Position numbers and translations under genes: made by a program
Shown: piece by piece, positions 6,207-14,479 of the stretch
Position numbering within the stretch: position 1 is the stretch's first letter
Layout of the letters: each line of letters opens with the position of its first letter
Notes under the pieces: model-generated
The model's database searches: none
Seen by the model: the letters and a program-made list of their open reading frames with translations, nothing else
Told to the model about the DNA's origin: nothing
NCBI GenBank assembly: GCA_019753175.1
Contig: JAIELK010000028.1
Location: 1-53,304, forward strand
Length of the DNA: 53,304 bases
Direction: 5' to 3'
DNA from: Hyphomonadaceae bacterium
GTDB lineage: Bacteria; Pseudomonadota; Alphaproteobacteria; Caulobacterales; Aquidulcibacteraceae

Positions 6207-7553
6207 ATGGCCTTCGACGCTGATTCACCCGCCGCCCTTGCGGCCCTGATCGACTACGCCCGCCAAGCCGGGGCGGAAGCCTGCGAAGCCTCCTTCAGCG
6301 CCCGTGAATCCATCTCCGCCGAGGTGCGCATGGGCGTCCTGGAGGGCATGGAGCGCGAGGAAGGCGGCTCGGTGGCGCTGCGTGCGCTGATCGGCAAACG
6401 CCAAGCCGCCGCCTCCTCCACGGATCTCTCGCCGCGCGGGCTCAAGGAGCTGGCCGAACGCACGGTGGCGATGGCCAAGGCCGCGCCCGAGGACAAGTTC
6501 TGCGGGCTCCTGGACGAACGCTTCCGCGCCCGCCCGCCCTACGCTGACCTCGACCAAAGCGACACAGCGCGCCCCTCGCCGCAGCAGCTGCTGGACTTGT
6601 CGCTGGCGTGCGAGGCGGCGGCGCTGGCGGCGCCAGGCGTCGAAAACTCAGGCGGCGCAGGCGCGTCGAGTTCCGTATCGCGCTTTACCTACGCGACCTC
6701 GGACGGCTTCGAAGCCTCCGATCAATCCACCAGCTACGGTATCGGCGTGCAAGCCATCGCCGGGCGGGGCGACGACATGGAGCGCGATTACGAAGGCCGT
6801 TCGAAGCGCTTCTTCGCCGACCTGCCGCAGGCCGACGCTCTCGGCCGTATCGCCGGGGAACGCGCGGTTCGGCGTCTTGGCTCAAAAAAAATCGAAAGCC
6901 AGAAAGCGCCGGTGATCTTCGAGAACCGCGTCGCGAGCAGCATTCTCTCGCCGTTTTTCAGCGCCATCTCGGGACCGTCGGTGGCGCGCGGCGTTTCGTT
7001 TCTCAAGGACAAGTTGGGCGGACGCGTGTTCGCGCCAGGCTTTCGCATTCACGAGGACCCGTTCGTCAAACGCGGCCCCGCTTCACGTCATTTCGACGGC
7101 GAAGGCGGCGCGGTCAAACCGATGACGCTGATCGACGATGGCGTGCTCACGGCTTGGATGCTGAACGCAGCGAGCGCGCGGCAATTGGGACTTGAGCCCA
7201 ATGGTCACGCGTCTGCCGGCCATGGCGGCCCGCCGGGCGTCTCCTACGCCAATCTCTTCGTCAAACCTGGAACCGACGATCTCGCAGCGTTAGTGCGCAA
7301 CGCTGGCAAAGGCGTGCTCGTCACCGACATGTTCTCCCCTTCCCTCAACATGAATACCGGCGACTGGTCGGTGGGTGTGTCCGGCTTCTGGTTCGAGAGC
7401 GGAGAGATCGCGTTTCCGGTGAGTGAAATCACCGTCGCCGGCAATCTCATCGACATCTTCGCGCGGCTGCGCTGCGGCGCCGACCTCGACCAGCGCGGCT
7501 CGCTCGAAATTCCAAGCCTCATCGTTGACGATCTTGCAATCGGCGGCGTCTGA
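6207..7553 (+). CDS. pmbA: TldD/PmbA family metallopeptidase subunit (TldE/PmbA)
   Basis: This protein of 448 residues belongs to the TldD/TldE family. In E. coli TldD and TldE form a heteromeric protease that matures microcin B17 and degrades CcdA; TldE is the subunit without the zinc site. Family features visible are VRMGVLEGMEREEGGS near residue 42, NRVASSILSPFFSAISG mid-protein, and the C-terminal FSPSLNMNTGDWSVGVSGFWFE. No HExxxH motif is seen, which fits TldE rather than TldD. The start is the ATG at 6207 followed by AFDADS; earlier codons in the frame overlap the MAPEG gene. It heads a run with cysQ-like and DUF4170 genes. Confidence 0.88.
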   Translation: MAFDADSPAALAALIDYARQAGAEACEASFSARESISAEVRMGVLEGMEREEGGSVALRALIGKRQAAASSTDLSPRGLKELAERTVAMAKAAPEDKFCGLLDERFRARPPYADLDQSDTARPSPQQLLDLSLACEAAALAAPGVENSGGAGASSSVSRFTYATSDGFEASDQSTSYGIGVQAIAGRGDDMERDYEGRSKRFFADLPQADALGRIAGERAVRRLGSKKIESQKAPVIFENRVASSILSPFFSAISGPSVARGVSFLKDKLGGRVFAPGFRIHEDPFVKRGPASRHFDGEGGAVKPMTLIDDGVLTAWMLNAASARQLGLEPNGHASAGHGGPPGVSYANLFVKPGTDDLAALVRNAGKGVLVTDMFSPSLNMNTGDWSVGVSGFWFESGEIAFPVSEITVAGNLIDIFARLRCGADLDQRGSLEIPSLIVDDLAIGGV

Positions 7554-8337
7554 TCTCGCTCTTCTCGCAGACGTGGTGCGCGAGGCGGGCGCTTTGGCGC
7601 GCGCGCTTTCAGCGCTGCCGCTGGAGATTCAGTCCAAGGGGCCGCTCGGGCCGGTGACGAATGTCGACCACGCCGTCGATGCTTTGCTGGCGGAGAAATT
7701 GCTCGCCGCGCGGCCTGATTATGGCTGGCTCTCGGAGGAGACGCCGGACGAGTTCGCGCGCCGCGAGACAAAATCGCGCGTGTTCGTGATCGATCCCATC
7801 GACGGGACGGCGGCGATGATCGCCAAGATTCCGCAATGGGTGGTGAGCGTCGGCATTGTCGAAAACGGGCGCGCGTTCGCAGGCGCGGTGTACAATCCGA
7901 TGACCGACGAGTTCTTCTTGGGTGCGGCAGGCGAAGGCGCGACGCTCAACCGGCGGCCGATGCGCGCGAGCACGCGCGCAAACCTGGAAGGCGCACGCAT
8001 GATCGGCCTGAAGAGTCGTTTCGCTGACGGCAAATGGCCGACGCCGTGGCCGAAGCTGGAGATCATCGAGCGGCAATCGATTGCTTATCGGTTGGCGCTT
8101 GTCGCCGGGGGCTTCGGCGACGCCACGGTGCTGTTCGGCTTCAAGAACGAGTGGGACATCGCCGCCGGCGCGGCTTTGGTCGAAGCCGCGGGCGGGCGCG
8201 TCAGTGATCCTTGGGGCGAACCGCTTGCGTTCAACCAAGCGGTCCCGCGCGCGCCGGGGGTCGTCGCCGCTGGCGCCGACGTCCACGCTTTGCTAATCGA
8301 GCGCACCAAAGTGTTGCCCGACCCACGCAAGAGCTGA
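7534..8337 (+). CDS. cysQ: Inositol monophosphatase family protein, CysQ-like 3'(2'),5'-bisphosphate nucleotidase
   Basis: This is a metal-dependent phosphatase of about 267 residues. It has GPVTNVDHAVD early, WLSEET (metal-binding Glu), then FVIDPIDGTAAM (the DPIDGT signature) and WDIAAGAALVEAAGG near the C-terminus. In alphaproteobacteria this gene before DUF4170 is usually annotated as CysQ, which removes the 3'-phosphate from PAP in sulfate assimilation; inositol-phosphate activity is the alternative. There is no good ATG: TTG at 7534 or 7525 overlapping the end of the TldE gene is the likely start, so translational coupling is probable. The start is uncertain by a few codons. Confidence 0.8.
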   Translation: MQSAASDLALLADVVREAGALARALSALPLEIQSKGPLGPVTNVDHAVDALLAEKLLAARPDYGWLSEETPDEFARRETKSRVFVIDPIDGTAAMIAKIPQWVVSVGIVENGRAFAGAVYNPMTDEFFLGAAGEGATLNRRPMRASTRANLEGARMIGLKSRFADGKWPTPWPKLEIIERQSIAYRLALVAGGFGDATVLFGFKNEWDIAAGAALVEAAGGRVSDPWGEPLAFNQAVPRAPGVVAAGADVHALLIERTKVLPDPRKS

Positions 8338-8341
8338 AGAC

Positions 8342-8584
8342 ATGAGCGAACAACGCCAATTGCTGCACCTCGTCATCGGCGGCGAACTCGCCCGCCTCGA
8401 CAGGCCCGAGTTCGAAGATCTCACCGCCATCGACTTCGTCGGCGCTTATCCGAACTACGCCACCGCCTACGACGCCTGGAAGGCGGCGGCGCAGCGCACC
8501 GTCGACAACGCGCGGATGCGCTATTTCATCATTCACGCGCACCGTCTGCTCGATCCGGGCGAAGACCCGGAAGGAGAGATGTAA
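8342..8584 (+). CDS. DUF4170 family protein
   Basis: This 80-residue protein has the DUF4170 pattern: LLHLVIGGELA near the start, then DFVGAYPNYATAYDAWKAAAQRTVD and RYFIIHAHRLLDP at the end. The family is confined mainly to alphaproteobacteria and has no known function. It usually follows a CysQ-like gene and precedes lipid A or envelope genes, as here. It starts 4 nt after the phosphatase stop and ends 4 nt before the exporter gene, so all are likely co-transcribed. Confidence 0.85.
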   Translation: MSEQRQLLHLVIGGELARLDRPEFEDLTAIDFVGAYPNYATAYDAWKAAAQRTVDNARMRYFIIHAHRLLDPGEDPEGEM

Positions 8585-8588
8585 GCGA

Positions 8589-10319
8589 ATGACGCTCGGC
8601 GCGCTGTTCGGGCGGCTCTGGCGCCAGTACATCGCGCGCTACGCCGGTGACTTTACGCTGATCGCGCCTGCGCTCGCGCTGGTGGCGGCGGCGGGCGTCT
8701 CCTACGCCTTCATTCTGAAGTACACGACCGATGGACTCATTGCCGGCGACGCGCGCGTCCTCCTCTATGCGCCGGTAGCCGTCGTCGCGGCGGCTGGCTT
8801 GCGCGCCTTCGCGATGTGGGCGCAGGCGGTGACGACGCAGGAGCTGGCGCTCAAGGTGCTGCGCGATCTGCAGAGCGCCATGTTCGCCAAGCTGATGGCG
8901 GTCGATTTCGCGCGTTTCAGCCGCGAAGAGCCAGGCCGTCTGGTTTCACGCTTCACCAACGACATCAATGTCGTCAGCGAGGCAATCGTCCGTGGCGCAC
9001 AAGCCTCCATCCGCGACACGCTCACCGTTATCGGCGCGCTCGCTTCGATGTTTTGGCTCGATTGGATGCTGGCGTTGGTGGTGATCGCAGTGTTCGCGCT
9101 TGCGGGACCGGCGCTTGACGTCATTGGCAAGCGCGCGCGCCAGCGCACGCACGCCGCGCAAATCCAACTCGGCGGCTTGGCCGCTCTGCTGATTGAGACC
9201 TTTGGCGCGGCCCGATTCGTCAAGACTTATGGTCTCGAGCAGCGTGAAACCCAGCGCGCCAATGCGGCGTTCGAGGAGCGGCGAAAAATTGCGCGCAAGC
9301 TCGCCTACAATCGCGCCAGCACGGTGCCGCTGCTGGAGATCATCGGGGGCTTGGCGCTCGGCGGCGTGCTCTGGATCGCGGCCTGGCGCATCGGCGCCCA
9401 GCAAATGTCGGTCGGCGATTTGATCGGGATGATCGGCGCGGTCGGCGTAGCGACACCGGCGGCGCGTTCGCTGGGGCAGTTCAACACGCTGATCAACGAA
9501 GCGGCTGCCGCGCTCACACGCATCTTCGGATTGATCGACGAGGCCGTTACCGTGCGTGACAAGCCGGACGCGCGCAGTCTTGCCATCAAGGATGGCCATA
9601 TCGCTTTCGAGGACGTTGCGTTCGCTTACGACGACGCTTTGGCGCTCAGCGATCTGAACTTCGCAATCGCACCGGGCGAGACGGTTGCCCTGGTCGGACC
9701 GTCAGGCGCAGGCAAGTCCACCATCTTCAATCTGATCGCGCGTCTTTATGACGTCACAGGCGGCACGGTTCGCATCGATGGCGTCGACGTGCGCGACATG
9801 ACGCTGGCGAGCTTGCGCGCCGGCGTCGCGCTGGTTTCGCAGGAGGCGGCCCTCTTCAACGACACGGTGCGCGCCAACATAGCGTTCGGCCGCGCCGGCG
9901 CGACCCACGCAGACATCGAAGACGCCGCGCGTGCGGCCGCTGCACACGACTTTATCCGCGCTCTGCCCCAGGGCTACGACACCTTGGTCGGCGAGCGCGG
10001 CGGCAACCTCTCCGGCGGCGAACGCCAGCGCATCGCGCTCGCCCGTGCGTTCCTGCGCGACGCGCGCATCCTGCTGCTGGACGAAGCCACCAGCGCGCTC
10101 GATGCTGAGAGCGAAGCGCAGGTGCAAGCGGCGCTTGCGCGCCTGTCGCAAGGGCGCACCGTGCTGGTGATCGCGCATCGCTTGTCGACCGTGCGGGACG
10201 CCGACCGCATTCTCGTGCTAGACGGCGGCCGCGTCGTCGAGATGGGCGCACACGACGAGCTGATGACGCGCGGCGGTCTCTATTCGCGGCTGAACGCACT
10301 GCAATTCAGAGCGGAGTGA
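8589..10319 (+). CDS. msbA: ABC transporter, fused permease/ATPase (MsbA-like lipid exporter)
   Basis: This is a half-transporter of 576 residues. The N-terminal six-helix membrane domain (about 1-310) is followed by a nucleotide-binding domain. Walker A is GPSGAGKS at about residue 370, the signature is LSGGERQRIALARA at about 474, Walker B is ILLLDEATSALD at about 493, and the switch His lies in VIAHRLSTV. It would dimerise in the inner membrane. The position after cysQ-DUF4170, close to where lipid A genes occur in relatives, favours lipid A or lipid flipping, but a drug or peptide exporter of the same architecture cannot be excluded. It is the last gene of the run starting at 6207. Confidence 0.85.
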   Translation: MTLGALFGRLWRQYIARYAGDFTLIAPALALVAAAGVSYAFILKYTTDGLIAGDARVLLYAPVAVVAAAGLRAFAMWAQAVTTQELALKVLRDLQSAMFAKLMAVDFARFSREEPGRLVSRFTNDINVVSEAIVRGAQASIRDTLTVIGALASMFWLDWMLALVVIAVFALAGPALDVIGKRARQRTHAAQIQLGGLAALLIETFGAARFVKTYGLEQRETQRANAAFEERRKIARKLAYNRASTVPLLEIIGGLALGGVLWIAAWRIGAQQMSVGDLIGMIGAVGVATPAARSLGQFNTLINEAAAALTRIFGLIDEAVTVRDKPDARSLAIKDGHIAFEDVAFAYDDALALSDLNFAIAPGETVALVGPSGAGKSTIFNLIARLYDVTGGTVRIDGVDVRDMTLASLRAGVALVSQEAALFNDTVRANIAFGRAGATHADIEDAARAAAAHDFIRALPQGYDTLVGERGGNLSGGERQRIALARAFLRDARILLLDEATSALDAESEAQVQAALARLSQGRTVLVIAHRLSTVRDADRILVLDGGRVVEMGAHDELMTRGGLYSRLNALQFRAE

Positions 10320-10467
10320 TTCACGCCGCTTCATTGCGATTTCATGACATCGCTGCGTTGATCACGCATGAATTTTTGCGGTGGCCTTTGTCACCGGCGA
10401 TACTCAAATTCTCACTAATGGGACGCGCGTCGCACCTCCCCGCGACGGCAACCCTGGAGCATTTGAG

Positions 10468-10806
10468 ATGCGCCATTTCGTTATCGCCCTTGTTAGCCTT
10501 TGCAGCATCAACCTCGCCGCCGCCACGGCTTCGGCGCAGGCCTCGACAACCGTCGTCCGCTATGCGGACCTCGACCTCAACGCGCGCGCCGGCCAAGACG
10601 CGCTGCTCGGTCGCATCAATCGCGCCGCGGAACGCGTCTGCTTCGATCGTACGGGCCGGGTGAGCCTGCAAGAGATGCGGATGATTCGCTCGTGCAAGGT
10701 TGCGACCGCGCAAGAAGCGATGATCGACGTCGGCCACGATGGCGTATCGCGCCGCTTCGTCGAGCGCGGCGGCGAGCTGCCGACCGTCATCGTCGCAAAC
10801 CGCTAG
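10468..10806 (+). CDS. UrcA family exported protein
   Basis: This protein of about 112 residues has a signal peptide (MRHFVIALVSLCSINLAAATASA, cleaved after about residue 23). The UrcA-type core follows: VVRYADLDLNARAGQDALLG and RINRAAERVC, with a second Cys near RSCKVATAQ. UrcA proteins are small periplasmic proteins with two conserved cysteines, common in Caulobacterales and Sphingomonadales, without a known role. The ATG at 10468 has GGAG about 10 nt upstream. A perfect palindrome ending in a T-run follows the stop. Confidence 0.8.
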   Translation: MRHFVIALVSLCSINLAAATASAQASTTVVRYADLDLNARAGQDALLGRINRAAERVCFDRTGRVSLQEMRMIRSCKVATAQEAMIDVGHDGVSRRFVERGGELPTVIVANR

Positions 10807-10817
10807 ACTTCTTACGC

Positions 10818-10850
10818 ACGGCGCGCGCCATATGGCGCGCGCCGTTTCTT
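10818..10850 (+). terminator. Rho-independent terminator after the UrcA gene
   Basis: A perfect 28-bp palindrome (arms ACGGCGCGCGCCA / TGGCGCGCGCCGT at 10818-10830 and 10833-10845) is followed by TTCTTT. It lies between the UrcA stop and the convergent purL stop and could serve both directions, though the T-run favours the plus strand. Confidence 0.8.
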
Positions 10851-13081
10851 TAACGCGCCTTGCTCATGTAGCTGGGCAACCATTCTTCATGCGTTTCACG
10901 CAACGTCTTCAGGGATATGCCGTCCCGTTTCCCGGAAGCGCCCAGGAAGGAGATCTCGTTGCCGCCCGCTTCGCCCACAATGAGAAAGTCTATGCCTGCA
11001 GCGCGCGCGCGCTGTTCGAGTTCCGGCAATGCCGCGCCCTTCACGGCGATGAGGTAGCGCGCCTGATCTTCGCCGTAGAGAAACGCCGCGTCGGCGAGGT
11101 CGCCCTGGTATCCCAGCGCGATGCCGACATCTGAAGCGAGCGCCATCTCGGCGGCGGCGCACGCCAAACCGCCGTCGCTGAGATCATGGGCCGCGCGCAC
11201 AAGGCCGTCGCTGATGAGCCCACGGACGAAGTCGCCGTTCTTCTTTTCGGCAGCGAGATCAACTGGCGGGGCGGCGCCGCCGAGCGCGATCAGCTCGCGC
11301 GCGTAAAGGCTTTGGCCCAGATGGCCCGCGCTTTCGCCGATCAGCGCCAGCACGTCGCCGACGGCGAGTGCATCCGCGCTGGCGCGGCGTTCGAGGGTGT
11401 CGAGAATGCCGACCCCGCCGATCGCCGGCGTCGGCAAGATCGCCTTGCCGTCGGTCTCGTTGTACAAGCTGACATTGCCGCTGATCACCGGGAACGCGAG
11501 CGCGCGGCAGGCTTCGGCCATACCTTCGATGGCGTGCACGATCTGGCCCATGATTTCCGGACGCTGCGGATTACCGAAATTGAGATTGTCGGTGACGGCG
11601 AGCGGGCGCGCGCCGACGGCGCTGAGATTGCGCCACGCTTCAGCAACCGCCTGCTTGCCGCCTCCGTAGGCGTCCGCCTCGACATAGCGTGGGGTCACGT
11701 CGCAGGTCATCGCCAGCGCGCGCGGGCCGGGATAGAGGCGAACGATCGCGGCGTCGCTGCCGCTATCCGCGACCGTGTCGCCCATGACGTGGCGATCGTA
11801 CTGCTCCCAGATCCAGCGCTTGGAGGCCATGTCTGGCGAGGACATGAGCTTCGTCAGCGACGCGGCGAAACCAGGATATTCGCTGACGAGCCGCCCCTGC
11901 TCGCCTTCGGTGAGCGGAATCGCCTTCAGCGGCGCAACGTAAGGGCGCTCGTATCTCGGCGCTTCGTCCGCCAGCGGCCCGAGCGGCAGATCGCACACGA
12001 TCTCGCCATGCCAGCGCAAGGTGAGATTGCCGCTATCGGTTGTTGTACCAATCACCGCCGCATCCAGCCCCCATTTGTCGAAAATGCGCTTGGCTTCATG
12101 CTCGCGGCCCGGCTTCAGCACCATGAGCATGCGCTCCTGGCTTTCGCTCAGCATGAATTCGTAGGGCGTCATGCCCTCTTCGCGCGCGGGCACGGCATCG
12201 AGATCAAGCTCAATGCCCGCGCCGCCCTTCGACGCCATTTCGATGGACGATGAGGTCAGCCCCGCTGCGCCCATGTCCTGGATGCCGATAATGGCGTCGG
12301 TCTCCATCAGTTCGAGGCAGGCTTCGATCAAGAGCTTTTCCAGGAACGGATCGCCGACCTGCACCGTGGGCCGCTGGCTGTCGTCGCCCTCGACGAATTC
12401 GGCGCTGGCCATGGTGGCGCCGTGAATGCCGTCGCGCCCGGTCTTGGCGCCGACATAAACCACTGGATTATTCGCGCCCTTGGCGGCGCTGGTGAAAATC
12501 TTGTCGCGCGGGGCGATGCCCAGGCAAAACACGTTCACCAGAATGTTGCCATTGTAGCGGGCGTCGAAATTGGTCTCGCCTCCGACGGTCGGCACGCCGA
12601 CGCAATTGCCGTAAAAGCTGATGCCCGAAACCACGCCGTCGACCAGCTTCCGGGTCTTCGGGTGCTCGGGCGCGCCGAAGCGCAGCGCGTTCATTAGCGC
12701 GATGGGCCTAGCGCCCATGGTGAACACGTCGCGCAGAATGCCGCCGACGCCGGTGGCCGCGCCCTGAAACGGCTCGATGAAGCTCGGATGGTTGTGGCTC
12801 TCCATCTTGAAGATGGCGGCGAGGCCTTCGCCGATATCGATGGCGCCAGCGTTCTCGCCCGGGCCATAAATCACGTGCGCCGCCTTGGTCGGAAACTTCG
12901 CCAGATGCACGCGCGTGGATTTGTACGAGCAATGCTCGCTCCACATCACCGAAAAGATGCCCAGCTCGGTGACGTTGGGCGTGCGGCCGAGCTTCTCCAG
13001 CACGAGATTGTACTCGTCGCGGGAAAGGCCGAATTCTTCGGCCAGCGCCAACGTGCCGGGCGCGATGGGGTCTAGGGACAT
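10850..13081 (-). CDS. purL: Phosphoribosylformylglycinamidine synthase subunit PurL
   Basis: This is the 743-residue small-type PurL, which with PurS and PurQ converts FGAR to FGAM using ATP and ammonia from glutamine in purine synthesis. Seen: [10 protein letters not shown] at residues 48-57, [21 protein letters not shown] from about 94 (catalytic His and ATP/Mg loop), [13 protein letters not shown] mid-protein, and [16 protein letters not shown] in the second half. Length and lack of a fused glutaminase domain match the three-subunit bacterial form. The start [10 protein letters not shown] is 88 bp from the divergent MaoC gene. purQ and purS are not in the window. Confidence 0.96.
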   Translation of the reverse strand: MSLDPIAPGTLALAEEFGLSRDEYNLVLEKLGRTPNVTELGIFSVMWSEHCSYKSTRVHLAKFPTKAAHVIYGPGENAGAIDIGEGLAAIFKMESHNHPSFIEPFQGAATGVGGILRDVFTMGARPIALMNALRFGAPEHPKTRKLVDGVVSGISFYGNCVGVPTVGGETNFDARYNGNILVNVFCLGIAPRDKIFTSAAKGANNPVVYVGAKTGRDGIHGATMASAEFVEGDDSQRPTVQVGDPFLEKLLIEACLELMETDAIIGIQDMGAAGLTSSSIEMASKGGAGIELDLDAVPAREEGMTPYEFMLSESQERMLMVLKPGREHEAKRIFDKWGLDAAVIGTTTDSGNLTLRWHGEIVCDLPLGPLADEAPRYERPYVAPLKAIPLTEGEQGRLVSEYPGFAASLTKLMSSPDMASKRWIWEQYDRHVMGDTVADSGSDAAIVRLYPGPRALAMTCDVTPRYVEADAYGGGKQAVAEAWRNLSAVGARPLAVTDNLNFGNPQRPEIMGQIVHAIEGMAEACRALAFPVISGNVSLYNETDGKAILPTPAIGGVGILDTLERRASADALAVGDVLALIGESAGHLGQSLYARELIALGGAAPPVDLAAEKKNGDFVRGLISDGLVRAAHDLSDGGLACAAAEMALASDVGIALGYQGDLADAAFLYGEDQARYLIAVKGAALPELEQRARAAGIDFLIVGEAGGNEISFLGASGKRDGISLKTLRETHEEWLPSYMSKAR

Positions 13082-13169
13082 GGGGGCAAGCGCTTAACCT
13101 GCGTCGGCGCTACCCGCAACTCGACAACGCGCGCCCGCGCCGTTAGCAGGGACCCAGAGGAGCCTCCCC

Positions 13170-13619
13170 ATGCGCGAGATGCCGCTGTCGGAAATACAGA
13201 GCCTGGTCGGCCAGGAGGTCGGGGTCTCCGATTGGCTGGAGATCACCCAGGACCGCATCAACCGCTTTGCCGACGCCACCGGCGACCATCAATGGATCCA
13301 CGTCGACGTCGAGCGTGCGACCAAGGAGCTGGGGGCGCCGATCGCGCACGGCTTCCTCATCGTCTCGCTGATCCCGTTTCTGGCCAAGAACATCATCCAG
13401 TACACGGGCGTGGCGCGCGGCATCAATTACGGCTCCAACAAGGTGCGCTTCACCAACGCCGTACCGGTCGGCAGCCGTATCCGCATGCGGGTGAAAATGC
13501 TCTCTTGTGAGCAGCGTGCGGGCGCTTACCAGGTGATCAACGAATGCACGATCGAGCTCGAGGGCAAGGACCGCCCCGCCTGCGTGGCCGAAAACGTCAG
13601 CCTCATCTACCCGGTCTGA
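13170..13619 (+). CDS. MaoC-family (R)-specific enoyl-CoA hydratase/dehydratase
   Basis: This is a 149-residue hot-dog-fold hydratase. The hydratase-2 motif is clear: FADATGDHQWIHVD at about residues 32-45 (Asp and His catalytic) followed by GAPIAHGFL. These enzymes hydrate trans-2-enoyl-CoA to (R)-3-hydroxyacyl-CoA, as in polyhydroxybutyrate metabolism; the same reaction in reverse supplies crotonyl-CoA to the EMC pathway, whose enzymes are encoded later in the window (link inferred). It is too short to be mesaconyl-CoA hydratase. GAGGAG precedes the ATG. The PP2C gene starts 7 nt after its stop. Confidence 0.88.
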   Translation: MREMPLSEIQSLVGQEVGVSDWLEITQDRINRFADATGDHQWIHVDVERATKELGAPIAHGFLIVSLIPFLAKNIIQYTGVARGINYGSNKVRFTNAVPVGSRIRMRVKMLSCEQRAGAYQVINECTIELEGKDRPACVAENVSLIYPV

Positions 13620-13626
13620 CGCACCG

Positions 13627-14469
13627 ATGCTGACCTTTGTCGAAGCGATCTCGCTCGCCGGAGATCGCGCCAAGCAGAATGACGATGCGTGCGGATTCGT
13701 GGACTCCTGCGCCTGGGTGATCGACGGTGCGACCGACCTGCACGAAGAACCGCTTACGCGACAAGCCTCCGACGCCGCTTGGCTGGCGCATCGTCTCAAC
13801 GCAGCGCTTTACTGCATGCGCGGTGCGAACCACCAACCTGGTCTTCGCGAAGCCATTGCGCGCGCCATAACTGAGCACCTTGGGCCTGAAGCTAGCTGGT
13901 ACTTCAAGGAAGACACCCCGAAGTGGCGCCACCCCATCGCGTCACTGCTTATGCTCTATGCGGACGACGGCGACATCTACGGCATCGATCTCGGCGATTG
14001 CCGTGTCTTCGCACTCGGCGCCGACGGCGCCGTGCATGTCGTCGGCGGGCCGGACGATGCCGCCGACGAGGAGAGCAAGAGCGCCGCGCTCCAAACCGAC
14101 GCGCACAAGCCGCTGCTCGATCGCCACGACACCATCGCCAAGCTGCGCGACGCCAGAGCCTCGCTGAACCGACCTGGCGCGAGGTGGACCTTCTGCCTCG
14201 ACCCCGCTTGCGCCGATCACGCGCGCACGTGGTCGTTCAAGCTGACGCGGCCCGCCCACATTTTGCTGATGACAGACGGCTTCTCGGCTCTTACCGATCG
14301 CTACCGCGCGTACGACGCCGGCGGATTGGTGCGCGCCGCGCTGAGCGGAGGTCTGCAGGAACTCGGCCGCGAACTGCGCGCCATCGAAAACGAAGACGCC
14401 GGCGCCGCCAAACATCCGCGTTTCAAGAAGAGCGACGACGCCACCGCGCTGCTGATGCGCCTGACATGA
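13627..14469 (+). CDS. PP2C-family serine/threonine phosphatase-like protein
   Basis: This 280-residue protein is cytosolic, with no signal peptide. The N-terminus has GDRAKQNDDAC and WVIDGATDL, resembling the first Asp motifs of PP2C phosphatases; DIYGIDLGDCRVF matches the internal GDSR-like motif, and ILLMTDGFSAL the DGL-like motif, with a terminal DDATALLM. These residues bind two Mn/Mg ions. Its partner kinase is not seen here. It is probably co-transcribed with the MaoC gene upstream and the peptidase gene downstream (10 nt gap). Confidence 0.8.
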   Translation: MLTFVEAISLAGDRAKQNDDACGFVDSCAWVIDGATDLHEEPLTRQASDAAWLAHRLNAALYCMRGANHQPGLREAIARAITEHLGPEASWYFKEDTPKWRHPIASLLMLYADDGDIYGIDLGDCRVFALGADGAVHVVGGPDDAADEESKSAALQTDAHKPLLDRHDTIAKLRDARASLNRPGARWTFCLDPACADHARTWSFKLTRPAHILLMTDGFSALTDRYRAYDAGGLVRAALSGGLQELGRELRAIENEDAGAAKHPRFKKSDDATALLMRLT

Positions 14470-14479
14470 GGAGAAGCCC